64,000 bases of DNA, from assembly GCA_037893245.1 (NCBI GenBank), contig JBAIAA010000751.1, forward strand, positions 1,383,491 through 1,447,490. The letters are read 5' to 3'. Made by a program: the position numbers and the translations under genes. Below, piece after piece: positions 55,221-64,000 of this stretch; the first letter of the stretch is position 1; every line of letters starts with the position of its first letter. Below the pieces are notes generated by a model. That model was given only the letters and a program-made list of their open reading frames with translations. It was not told the origin of the DNA and did not search any database. The stretch is from Crossaster papposus. Lineage: Eukaryota > Echinodermata > Asteroidea > Velatida > Solasteridae.

Positions 55221-55302
55221 GTCGTGGTGGCCGAGTGGTTAAGGCGTTGGACTCGAAATCCAATGGGATTTTCCCGCGCAGGTTCGAATCCTGTCTACGA
55301 CG
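55221..55302 (+). tRNA. tRNA-Ser-CGA: tRNA-Ser(CGA), copy 62
   Basis: Canonical body. Confidence 0.95.
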
Positions 55303-55398
55303 ATGACATTATTTTTGGTTTCTTTCACCGTGCTGTATTTCATGGTTTATACACCGTGTTATTTAATTTAAGACATTTAAGGTTCGCTTTTTCTAGCG

Positions 55399-55709
55399 GC
55401 CGGGTGTAGTAGCGTGCGCCTGTAATCCAGTGACACTAGGAGGCCGGGGTTGGTGAATCGCTTGAGGCCGGGAGCAATGTGGTGTCGTCCTGCTCATGAC
55501 GATCGGGTGTCCAGGCTAAGCTCTGCATCGACATGGTAGGCCCGGCGGAGGTTGGGTACCATACCAGGTTGACTAAGGAGGGGTGTACCGGCTCAGGGCG
55601 GGTAACGCAGCAGGCAAAAGCTCCCATGTGGAGCAGTAAGCAGGATCACACTTGAGAATGGGAGGCTTCTCACAACCCGGACAACATGGCGAGACCCAAT
55701 TCTTTATTT
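55399..55709 (+). ncRNA. 7SL: SRP RNA (7SL), copy 62
   Basis: Type A, no private change noted. Confidence 0.94.
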
Positions 55710-56051
55710 TTTTCCGGATTTATTTGTCAAAACGTCTGGTTTTGTTTTATTTTCTTGGTAGAACGATGAGGACCACCTTTTTTAACCAAAGCATTCAAAT
55801 TTTAAATGGAGTTAACAGTAGTCGTCAAGGCCAAGTGGTTAAAGAGTTGGACGTTATGGCGCCGAATATCTGTATCGCATTGAATATCCCGGGTACAAGT
55901 TCCTTCTAAGAAACACGTTCTGCTGACCGATATGGTAAATTTCAGCAGTATTTGTCCGTTTTCGGTTTCTTGTGTATTCCCTGCGCACCAAAAACTAATG
56001 AACGTTCTTGATCATCTTACTGGGATCACGCCCAAAACAGCAAATTAAGGA

Positions 56052-56133
56052 GTCGTGGTGGCCGAGTGGTTAAGGCGTTGGACTCGAAATCCAATGGGAT
56101 TTTCCCGCGCAGGTTCGAATCCTGTCTACGACG
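56052..56133 (+). tRNA. tRNA-Ser-CGA: tRNA-Ser(CGA), copy 63
   Basis: Canonical body. Confidence 0.95.
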
Positions 56134-56229
56134 ATGACATTATTTTTGGTTTCTTTCACCGTGCTGTATTTCATGGTTTATACACCGTGTTATTTAATTT
56201 AAGACATTTAAGGTTCGCTTCTTCTAGCG

Positions 56230-56540
56230 GCCGGGTGTAGTAGCGTGCGCCTGTAATCCAGTGACACTAGGAGGCCGGGGTTGGTGAATCGCTTGAGGCC
56301 GGGAGCAATGTGGTGTCGTCCTGCTCATGACGATCGGGTGTCCAGGCTAAGCTCTGCATCGACATGGTAGGCCCGGCGGAGGTTGGGTACCATACCAGGT
56401 TGACTAAGGAGGGGTGTACCGGCTCAGGGCGGGTAACGCAGCAGGCAAAAGCTCCCATGTGGAGCAGTAAGCAGGATCACACTTGAGAATGGGAGGCTTC
56501 TCACAACCCGGACAACATGGCGAGACCCAATTCTTTATTT
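56230..56540 (+). ncRNA. 7SL: SRP RNA (7SL), copy 63
   Basis: Type A; opens the 600-bp short unit. Confidence 0.94.
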
Positions 56541-56651
56541 TTTTCCGGATTTATTTTTCAAAACCTCTGGTTTTGTTTTATTTTCTTGGTAGAACGATGA
56601 GGACCACCTTTTTTAACCAAAGCATTCAAATTTTAAATGGAGTTAACAGTA

Positions 56652-56733
56652 GTCGTAAAGGCCAAGTGGTTAAGGCGTTGGACTCGAAATCCAATTGGAT
56701 TTTCCCGCGCAGGTTCGAATCCTGTCTACGACG
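56652..56733 (+). pseudogene. Hybrid of tRNA-like relic and tRNA-Ser(CGA), copy 64
   Basis: The first 18-22 bases are the relic (GTCGTAAAGGCCAAG) and the rest is tRNA-Ser, so the 231 bp between the two homologous starts has been lost. The acceptor stem GTCGTAA still pairs with CTACGAC at six of seven positions (the last pair is A-C). The variable arm has TTGGA for TGGGA, losing one pair. Anticodon CGA and the B box are intact. It may still be transcribed, but a fully functional tRNA is uncertain. Confidence 0.88.
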
Positions 56734-56829
56734 ATGACATTATTTTTGGTTTCTTTCACCGTGCTGTATTTCATGGTTTATACACCGTGTTATTTAATTT
56801 AAGACATTTAAGGTTCGCTTCTTCTAGCG

Positions 56830-57140
56830 GCCGGGTGTAGTAGCGTGCGCCTGTAATCCAGTGATACTAGGAGGCCGGGGTTGGTGAATCGCTTGAGGCC
56901 GGGAGCATTGTGGTGTCGTCCTGCTCATGACGATCGGGTGTCCAGGCTAAGCTCTGCATCGACATGGTAGGCCCGGCGGAGGTTGGGTACCATACCAGGT
57001 TGACTAAGGAGGGGTGTACCGGCTCAGGGCGGGTAACGCAGCAGGCAAAAGCTCCCATGTGGAGCAGTAAGCAGGATCACACTTGAGAATGGGAGGCTTC
57101 TCACAACCCGGACAACATGGCGAGACCCAATTCTTTATTT
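56830..57140 (+). ncRNA. 7SL: SRP RNA (7SL), copy 64
   Basis: Type A with GTGATACTAGG and GAGCATTGTGG. Confidence 0.93.
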
Positions 57141-57482
57141 TTTTCCGGATTTATTTGTCAAAACGTCTGGTTTTGTTTTATTTTCTTGGTAGAACGATGA
57201 GGACCACCTTTTTTAACCAAAGCATTCAAATTTTAAATGGAGTTAACAGTAGTCGTAAAGGCCAAGTGGTTAAAGAGTTGGACGTTATGGCGCCGAATAT
57301 CTGTATCGCATTGAATATCCCGGGTACAAGTTCCTTCTAAGAAACACGTTCTGCTGACCGATATGGTAAATTTCAGCAGTATTTGTCCGTTTTCGGTTTC
57401 TTGTGTATTCCCTGCGCACCAAAAACGAATGAACGTTCTTGATCATCTTACTGGGATCACGCCCAAAACAGCAAATTAAGGA

Positions 57483-57564
57483 GTCGTGGTGGCCGAGTGG
57501 TTAAGGCGTTGGACTCGAAATCCAATGGGATTTTCCCGCGCAGGTTCGAATCCTGTCTACGACG
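57483..57564 (+). tRNA. tRNA-Ser-CGA: tRNA-Ser(CGA), copy 65
   Basis: Canonical body. Confidence 0.95.
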
Positions 57565-57660
57565 ATGACATTATTTTTGGTTTCTTTCACCGTGCTGTAT
57601 TTCATGGTTTATACACCGTGTTATTTCATTTAAGACATTTAAGGTTCGCTTCTTCTAGCG

Positions 57661-57971
57661 GCCGGGTGTAGTAGCGTGCGCCTGTAATCCAGTGACACCA
57701 GGAGGCCGGGGTTGGTGAATCGCTTGAGGCCGGGAGCAATGTGGTGTCGTCCTGCTCATGACGATCGGGTGTCCAGGCTAAGCTCTGCATCGACATGGTA
57801 GGCCCGGCGGAGGTTGGGTACCATACCAGGTTGACTAAGGAGGGGTGTACCGGCTCAGGGCGGGTAACGCAGCAGGCAAAAGCTCCCATGTGGAGCAGTA
57901 AGCAGGATCACACTTGAGAATGGGAGGCTTCTCACAACCCGGACAACATGGCGAGACCCAATTCTTTATTT
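57661..57971 (+). ncRNA. 7SL: SRP RNA (7SL), copy 65
   Basis: Type A with GACACCAGG (also copy 71) and a T6 terminator. Confidence 0.93.
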
Positions 57972-58313
57972 TTTCCCGGATTTATTTGTCAAAACGTCTG
58001 GTTTTGTTTTATTTTCTTGGTAGAACGATGAGGACCACCTTTTTTAACCAAAGCATTCAAATTTTAAATGGAGTTAACAGTAGTCGTAAAGGCCAAGTGG
58101 TTAAAGAGTTGGACGTTATGGCGCCGAATATCTGTATCGCATTGAATATCCCGGGTACAAGTTCCTTCTAAGAAACACGTTCTGCTGACCGATATGGTAA
58201 ATTTCAGCAGTATTTGTCCGTTTTCGGTTTTTTGTGTATTCCCTGCGCACCAAAAACTAATGAACGTTCTTGATCATCTTACTGGGATCACGCCCAAAAC
58301 AGCAAATTAAGGA

Positions 58314-58395
58314 GTCGTGGTGGCCGAGTGGTTAAGGCGTTGGACTCGAAATCCAATGGGATTTTCCCGCGCAGGTTCGAATCCTGTCTACGACG
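58314..58395 (+). tRNA. tRNA-Ser-CGA: tRNA-Ser(CGA), copy 66
   Basis: Canonical body. Confidence 0.95.
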
Positions 58396-58491
58396 ATGAC
58401 ATTATTTTTGGTTTCTTTCACCGTGCTGTATTTCATGGTTTATACACCGTGTTATTTAATTTAAGACATTTAAGGTTCGCTTCTTCTAGCG

Positions 58492-58802
58492 GCCGGGTGT
58501 AGTAGCGTGCGCCTGTAATCCAGTGACACTAGGAAGCCGGGGTTGGTGAATCGCTTGAGGCCGGGAGCAATGTGGTGTCGTCCTGCTCATGACGATCGGG
58601 TGTCCAGGCTAAGCTCTGCATCGACATGGTAGGCCCGGCGGAGGTTGGGTACCATACCAGGTTGACTAAGGAGGGGTGTACCGGCTCAGGGCGGGTAACG
58701 CAGCAGGCAAAAGCTCCCATGTGGAGCAGTAAGCAGGATCACACTTGAGAATGGGAGGCTTCTCACAACCCGGACAACATGGCGAGACCCAATTCTTTAT
58801 TT
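58492..58802 (+). ncRNA. 7SL: SRP RNA (7SL), copy 66
   Basis: Type A with AGGAAGCCGG. Confidence 0.93.
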
Positions 58803-59144
58803 TTTTCCGGATTTATTTGTCAAAACGTCTGGTTTTGTTTTATTTTCTTGGTAGAACGATGAGGACCACCTTTTTTAACCAAAGCATTCAAATTTTAAAT
58901 GGAGTTAACAGTAGTCGTAAAGGCCAAGTGGTTAAAGAGTTGGACGTTATGGCGCCGAATATCTGTATCGCATTGAATATCCTGGGTACAAGTTCCTTCT
59001 AAGAAACACGTTCTGCTGACCGATATGGTAAATTTCAGCAGTATTTGTCCGTTTTCGGTTTCTTGTGTATTCCCTGCGCACCAAAAACTAATGAACGTTC
59101 TTGATCATCTTACTGGGATCACGCCCAAAACAGCAAATTAAGGA

Positions 59145-59226
59145 GTCGTGGTGGCCGAGTGGTTAAGGCGTTGGACTCGAAATCCAATGGGATTTTCCCG
59201 CGCAGGTTCGAATCCTGTCTACGACG
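59145..59226 (+). tRNA. tRNA-Ser-CGA: tRNA-Ser(CGA), copy 67
   Basis: Canonical body. Confidence 0.95.
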
Positions 59227-59322
59227 ATGACATTATTTTTGGTTTCTTTCACCGTGCTGTATTTCATGGTTTATACACCGTGTTATTTAATTTAAGACAT
59301 TTAAGGTTCGCTTCTTTTAGCG

Positions 59323-59633
59323 GCCGGGTGTAGTAGCGTGCGCCTGTAATCCAGTGACACTAGGAGGCCGGGGTTGGTGAATCGCTTGAGGCCGGGAGCA
59401 ATGTGGTGTCGTCCTGCTCATGACGATCGGGTGTCCAGGCTAAGCTCTGCATCGACATGGTAGGCCCGGCGGAGGTTGGGTACCATACCAGGTTGACTAA
59501 GGAGGGGTGTACCGGCTCAGGGCGGGTAACGCAGCAGGCAAAAGCTCCCATGTGGAGCAGTAAGCAGGATCACACTTGAGAATGGGAGGCTTCTCACAAC
59601 CCGGACAACATGGCGAGACCCAATTCTTAATTT
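59323..59633 (+). ncRNA. 7SL: SRP RNA (7SL), copy 67
   Basis: Type A S domain with the CTTAATT 3' end, like copy 54. Confidence 0.93.
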
Positions 59634-59975
59634 TTTTCCGGATTTATTTGTCAAAACGTCTGGTTTTGTTTTATTTTCTTGGTAGAACGATGAGGACCAC
59701 CTTTTTTAACCAAAGCATTCAAATTTTAAATGGAGTTAACAGTAGTCGTAAAGGCCAAGTGGTTAAAGAGTTGGACGTTATGGCGCCGAATATCTGTATC
59801 GCATTGAATATCCCGGGTACAAGTTCCTTCTAAGAAACACGTTCTGCTGACCGATATGGTAAATTTCAGCAGTATTTGTCCGTTTTCGGTTTCTTGTGTA
59901 TTCCCTGCGCACCAAAAACGAATGAACGTTCTTGATCATCTTACTGGGATCACGCCCAAAACAGCAAATTAAGGA

Positions 59976-60057
59976 GTCGTGGTGGCCGAGTGGTTAAGGC
60001 GTTGGACTCGAAATCCAATGGGATTTTCCCGCGCAGGTTCGAATCCTGTCTACGACG
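59976..60057 (+). tRNA. tRNA-Ser-CGA: tRNA-Ser(CGA), copy 68
   Basis: Canonical body. Confidence 0.95.
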
Positions 60058-60153
60058 ATGACATTATTTTTGGTTTCTTTCACCGTGCTGTATTTCATGG
60101 TTTATACACCGTGTTATTTAATTTAAGACATTTAAGGTTCGCTTCTTCTAGCG

Positions 60154-60464
60154 GCCGGGTGTAGTAGCGTGCGCCTGTAATCCAGTGACCCCAGGAGGCC
60201 GGGGTTGGTGAATCGCTTGAGGCCGGGAGCAATGTGGTGTCGTCCTGCTCATGACGATCGGGTGTCCAGGCTAAGCTCTGCATCGACATGGTAGGCCCGG
60301 CGGAGGTTGGGTACCATACCAGGTTGACTAAGGAGGGGTGTACCGGCTCAGGGCGGGTAACGCAGCAGGCAAAAGCTCCCATGTGGAGCAGTAAGCAGGA
60401 TCACACTTGAGAATGGGAGGCTTCTCACAACCCGGACAACATGGCGAGACCCAATTCTTTATTT
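60154..60464 (+). ncRNA. 7SL: SRP RNA (7SL), copy 68
   Basis: Type A with GACCCCAGG. Confidence 0.93.
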
Positions 60465-60807
60465 TTTTCCGGATTTATTTGTCAAAACGTCTAGTTTTGT
60501 TTTATTTTCTTGGTAGAACGATGAGGACCACCTTTTTTTAACCAAAGCATTCAAATTTTAAATGGAGTTAACAGTAGTCGTAGAGGCCAAGTGGTTAAAG
60601 AGTTGGACGTTATGGCGCCGAATATCTGTATCGCATTGAATATCCCGGGTACAAGTTCCTTCTAAGAAACACGTTCTGCTGACCGATATGGTAAATTTCA
60701 GCAGTATTTGTCCGTTTTCGGTTTCTTGTGTATTCCCTGCGCACCAAAAACTAATGAACGTTCTTGATCATCTTACTGGGATCACGCCCAAAACAGCAAG
60801 TTAAGGA

Positions 60808-60889
60808 GTCGTGGTGGCCGAGTGGTTAAGGCGTTGGACTCGAAATCCAATGGGATTTTCCCGCGCAGGTTCGAATCCTGTCTACGACG
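60808..60889 (+). tRNA. tRNA-Ser-CGA: tRNA-Ser(CGA), copy 69
   Basis: Canonical body; upstream AGCAAGTTAAGG as in copy 72. An extra T at about 60536 makes this unit 832 bp. Confidence 0.95.
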
Positions 60890-60985
60890 ATGACATTATT
60901 TTTGGTTTCTTTCACCGTGCTGTATTTCATGGTTTATACACCGTGTTATTTAATTTAAGACATTTAAGGTTCGCTTCTTCTAGCG

Positions 60986-61296
60986 GCCGGGTGTAGTAGC
61001 GTGCGCCTGTAATCCAGTGACACTAGGAGGCCGGGGTTGGTGAATCGCTTGAGGCCGGGAGCAATGTGGTGTCGTCCTGCTCATGACGATCGGGTGTCCA
61101 GGCTAAGCTCTGCATCGACATGGTAGGCCCGGCGGAGGTTGGGTACCATACCAGGTTGACTAAGGAGGGGTGTACCGGCTCAGGGCGGGTAACGCAGCAG
61201 GCAAAAGCTCCCATGTGGAGCAGTAAGCAGGATCACACTTGAGAATGGGAGGCTTCTCACAACCCGGACAACATGGCGAGACCCAATTCTTTATTT
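60986..61296 (+). ncRNA. 7SL: SRP RNA (7SL), copy 69
   Basis: Type A, no private change noted. Confidence 0.94.
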
Positions 61297-61638
61297 TTTT
61301 CCGGATTTATTTGTCGAAACGTCTGGTTTTGTTTTATTTTCTTAGTAGAACGATGAGGACCACCTTTTTTAACCAAAGCATTCAAATTTTAAATGGAGTT
61401 AACAGTAGTCGTAAAGGCCAAGTGGTTAAAGAGTTGGACGTTATGGCGCCGAATATCTGTATCGCATTGAATATCCCGGGTACAAGTTCCTTCTAAGAAA
61501 CACGTTCTGCTGACCGATATGGTAAATTTCAGCAGTATTTGTCCGTTTTCGGTTTCTTGTGTATTCCCTGCGCACCAAAAACTAATGAACGTTCTTGATC
61601 ATCTTACTGGGATCGCGCCCAAAACAGCAAATTAAGGA

Positions 61639-61720
61639 GTGGTGGTGGCCGAGTGGTTAAGGCGTTGGACTCGAAATCCAATGGAATTTTCCCGCGCAGG
61701 TTCGAATCCTGTCTACGACG
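61639..61720 (+). tRNA. tRNA-Ser-CGA: tRNA-Ser(CGA), copy 70, weakened
   Basis: Starts GTGGTGG for GTCGTGG, which makes a G-G mismatch at acceptor pair 3. The variable arm reads GGAATTTTCCC for GGGATTTTCCC. Anticodon and T arm are unchanged. Possibly decaying. Confidence 0.85.
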
Positions 61721-61816
61721 ATGACATTATTTTTGGTTTCTTTCACCGTGCTGTATTTCATGGTTTATACACCGTGTTATTTAATTTAAGACATTTAAGG
61801 TTCGCTTCTTCTAGCG

Positions 61817-62127
61817 GCCGGGTGTAGTAGCGTGCGCCTGTAATCCAGTGACACTAGGAGGCCGGGGTTGGTGAATCGCTTGAGGCCGGGAGCAATGTGG
61901 TGTCGTCCTGCTCATGACGATCGGGTGTCCAGGCTAAGCTCTGCATCGACATGGTAGGCCCGGCGGAGGTTGGGTACCATACCAGGTTGACTAAGGAGGG
62001 GTGTACCGGCTCAGGGCGGGTAACGCAGCAGGCAAAAGCTCCCATGTGGAGCAGTAAGCAGGATCACACTTGAGAATGGGAGGCTTCTCACAACCCGGAC
62101 AACATGGCGAGACCCACTTCTTTATTT
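61817..62127 (+). ncRNA. 7SL: SRP RNA (7SL), copy 70
   Basis: Type A with GACCCACTTC at the 3' end. Confidence 0.93.
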
Positions 62128-62469
62128 TTTTCCGGATTTATTTGTCAAAACGTCTGGTTTTGTTTTATTTTCTTGGTAGAACGATGAGGACCACCTTTTT
62201 TAACCAAAGCATTCAAATTTTAAATGGAGTTAACAGTAGTCGTAAAGGCCAAGTGGTTAAAGAGTTGGACGTTATGGCGCCGAATATCTGTATCGCATTG
62301 AATATCCCGGGTACAAGTTCCTTTTAAGAAACACGTTCTGCTGACCGATATGGTAAATTTCAGCAGTATTTGTCCGTTTTCGGTTTCTTGTGTATTCCCT
62401 GCGCACCAAAAACTAATGAACGTTCTTGATCATCTTACTGGGATCACGCCCAAAACAGCAAATTAAGGA

Positions 62470-62551
62470 GTCGTGGTGGCCGAGTGGTTAAGGCGTTGGA
62501 CTCGAAATCCAATGGGATTTTCCCGCGTAGGTTCGAATCCTGTCTACGACG
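62470..62551 (+). tRNA. tRNA-Ser-CGA: tRNA-Ser(CGA), copy 71
   Basis: T stem GTAGG for GCAGG, changing a C-G to a T-G pair; otherwise canonical. Confidence 0.92.
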
Positions 62552-62647
62552 ATGACATTATTTTTGGTTTCTTTCACCGTGCTGTATTTCATGGTTTATA
62601 CACCGTGTTATTTAATTTAAGACATTTAAGGTTCGCTTTTTCTAGCG

Positions 62648-62958
62648 GCCGGGTGTAGTAGCGTGCGCCTGTAATCCAGTGACACCAGGAGGCCGGGGTT
62701 GGTGAATCGCTTGAGGCCGGGAGCAATGTGGTGTCGTCCTGCTCATGACGATCGGGTGTCCAGGCTAAGCTCTGCATCGACATGGTAGGCCCGGCGGAGG
62801 TTGGGTACCATACCAGGTTGACTAAGGAGGGGTGTACCGGCTCAGGGCGGGTAACGCAGCAGGCAAAAGCTCCCATGTGGAGAAGTAAGCAGGATCACAC
62901 TTGAGAATGGGAGGCTTCTCACAACCCGGACAACATGGCGAGACCCAATTCTTTATTT
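62648..62958 (+). ncRNA. 7SL: SRP RNA (7SL), copy 71
   Basis: Type A with GACACCAGG and GGAGAAGTAAGC. Confidence 0.93.
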
Positions 62959-63300
62959 TTTTCCGGATTTATTTGTCAAAACGTCTGGTTTTGTTTTATT
63001 TTCTTGGTAGAACGATGAGGACCACCTTTTTTAACCAAAGCATTCAAATTTTAAATGGAGTTAACAGTAGTCGTAAAGGCCAAGTGGTTAAAGAGTTGGA
63101 CGTTATGGCGCCGAATATCTGTATCGCATTGAATATCCCGGGTACAAGTTCCTTCTAAGAAACACGTTCTGCTGACCGATATGGTAAATTTCAGCAGTAT
63201 TTGTCCGTTTTCGGTTTCTTGTGTATTCCCTGCGCACCAAAAACTAATGAACGTTCTTGATCATCTTACTGGGATCACGCCCAAAACAGCAAGTTAAGGA

Positions 63301-63382
63301 GTCGTGGTGGCCGAGTGGTTAAGGCGTTGGACTCGAAATCCAATGGGATTTTCCCGCGCAGGTTCGAATCCTGTCTACGACG
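63301..63382 (+). tRNA. tRNA-Ser-CGA: tRNA-Ser(CGA), copy 72
   Basis: Canonical body. Confidence 0.95.
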
Positions 63383-63478
63383 ATGACATTATTTTTGGTT
63401 TCTTTCACCGTGCTGTATTTCATGGTTTATACACCGTGTTATTTAATTTAAGACATTTAAGGTTCGCTTCTTCTAGCG

Positions 63479-63789
63479 GCCCGGTGTAGTAGCGTGCGCC
63501 TGTAATCCAGTGACACTAGGAGGCCGGGGTTGGTGAATCGCTTGAGGCCGGGAGCAATGTGGTGTCGTCCTGCTCATGACGATCGGGTGTCCAGGCTAAG
63601 CTCTGCATCGACATGGTAGGCCCGGCGGAGGTTGGGTACCATACCAGGTTGACTAAGGAGGGGTGTACCGGCTCAGGGCGGGTAACGCAGCAGGCAAAAG
63701 CTCCCATGTGGAGCAGTAAGCAGGATCACACTTGAGAATGGGAGGCTTCTCACAACCCGGACAACATGGCGAGACCCAATTCTTTATTT
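63479..63789 (+). ncRNA. 7SL: SRP RNA (7SL), copy 72
   Basis: Type A; 5' end GCCCGG for GCCGGG. Confidence 0.93.
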
Positions 63790-64000
63790 TTTTCCGGATT
63801 TATTTGTCAAAACGTCTGGTTTTGTTTTATTTTCTTGGTAGAACGATGAGGACCACCTTTTTTAACCAAAGCATTCAAATTTTAAATGGAGTTAACAGTA
63901 GTCGTAAAGGCCAAGTGGTTAAAGAGTTGGACGTTATGGCGCCGAATATCTGTATCGCATTGAATATCCCGGGTACAAGTTCCTTCTAAGAAACACGTTC

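Larger units (their letters stand above)
1..64000 (+). repeat. Tandem array of 831-bp tRNA-Ser(CGA)/7SL units
   Basis: The whole window outside 41205-45115 is a head-to-tail array with every unit in the same orientation. Unit order is tRNA-Ser (82 bp), 96-bp spacer, 7SL (about 310 bp), 343-bp spacer with a tRNA-like relic. Unit lengths are mostly 831 bp. There are also 833 bp (2-base insertion in 7SL, 16 units), 818 bp (13-base deletion in the tRNA, 5 units), 832 bp (extra T in a T run, before 39741 and before 60808), 1,102 bp (MITE, 36505-36767) and 600 bp (56483-57083). Units differ from one another by only a few bases, and neighbouring units often share the same private change, which points to concerted evolution by unequal crossing over or gene conversion. 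Neither end of the array lies in the window. Confidence 0.98.

Noticed and set aside
1..64000. CRISPR array or bacterial repeat region
   Set aside because: Unit length is 831 bp, there are no short repeat/unique spacer alternations, and the genes are eukaryotic pol III types.
1..64000. Whole array being an assembly artefact
   Set aside because: Units carry many different private changes arranged in coherent blocks, and two different transposons are inserted, which is hard to produce by false duplication. Exact copy number still cannot be confirmed from sequence alone.

Overview
This window is almost entirely one head-to-tail satellite-like array of small RNA genes. The basic unit is 831 bp. 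Each unit carries, all on the + strand: a complete tRNA-Ser with anticodon CGA (82 nt, long variable arm); a 96-bp spacer with a TATA-like box; a full-length animal-type SRP RNA (7SL) gene of about 310 nt ending in a T7 run; and a 343-bp spacer holding a degenerate tRNA-Ser-like relic exactly 231 bp upstream of the next tRNA. I count 72 tRNA-Ser copies, 72 complete 7SL copies (one split by a transposon) and one 3' 7SL fragment at the left edge. The array runs off both ends of the window. There is no conventional host protein gene; the short open frames that recur in every unit are by-products of the RNA genes.

The window looks like nuclear DNA of an animal, probably an invertebrate. The 7SL matches the animal form closely: an Alu domain with pol III box-like sequences, helix 6 with a GGAG tetraloop, and the GATCGGGTGTCC and CTAAGGAGGGGTG blocks shared with human 7SL. 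The two transposons are a tyrosine-recombinase retroelement of the Ngaro/DIRS kind and a hAT-type MITE, both common in marine invertebrates and lower vertebrates. I cannot name the species.

Layout. 1-6.6 kb: a four-unit block present twice, 3,326 bp apart. 6.6-13.8 kb: 831-bp units with shared private changes. 13.8-28.3 kb: a patch dominated by 833-bp units whose 7SL carries a 2-base insertion in the S domain (two linked subtypes). 28.8-35 kb: a second four-unit higher-order repeat (3,324 bp). 36.5-36.8 kb: a 263-bp foldback hAT MITE with an 8-bp target duplication, inside one 7SL. 39.7 kb: a tRNA whose anticodon has become GGA. 40.6-47.8 kb: five consecutive tRNAs lacking the variable arm (818-bp units), and among them a 3,911-bp Ngaro-like retroelement (41205-45115) with split direct repeats, a gag-like ORF, a truncated reverse transcriptase and a broken tyrosine recombinase. 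48.2-64 kb: 831-bp units again, with one 600-bp unit at 56.5-57.1 kb formed by recombination between the tRNA relic and the true tRNA.

The two RNAs of the unit both serve translation: tRNA-Ser(CGA) decodes UCG, and 7SL is the scaffold of the signal recognition particle. Both are transcribed by RNA polymerase III. The array looks like a co-amplified pol III cassette kept similar by unequal exchange, comparable to 5S rDNA arrays. The recent block duplications, hybrid unit and spreading variants record that exchange directly.
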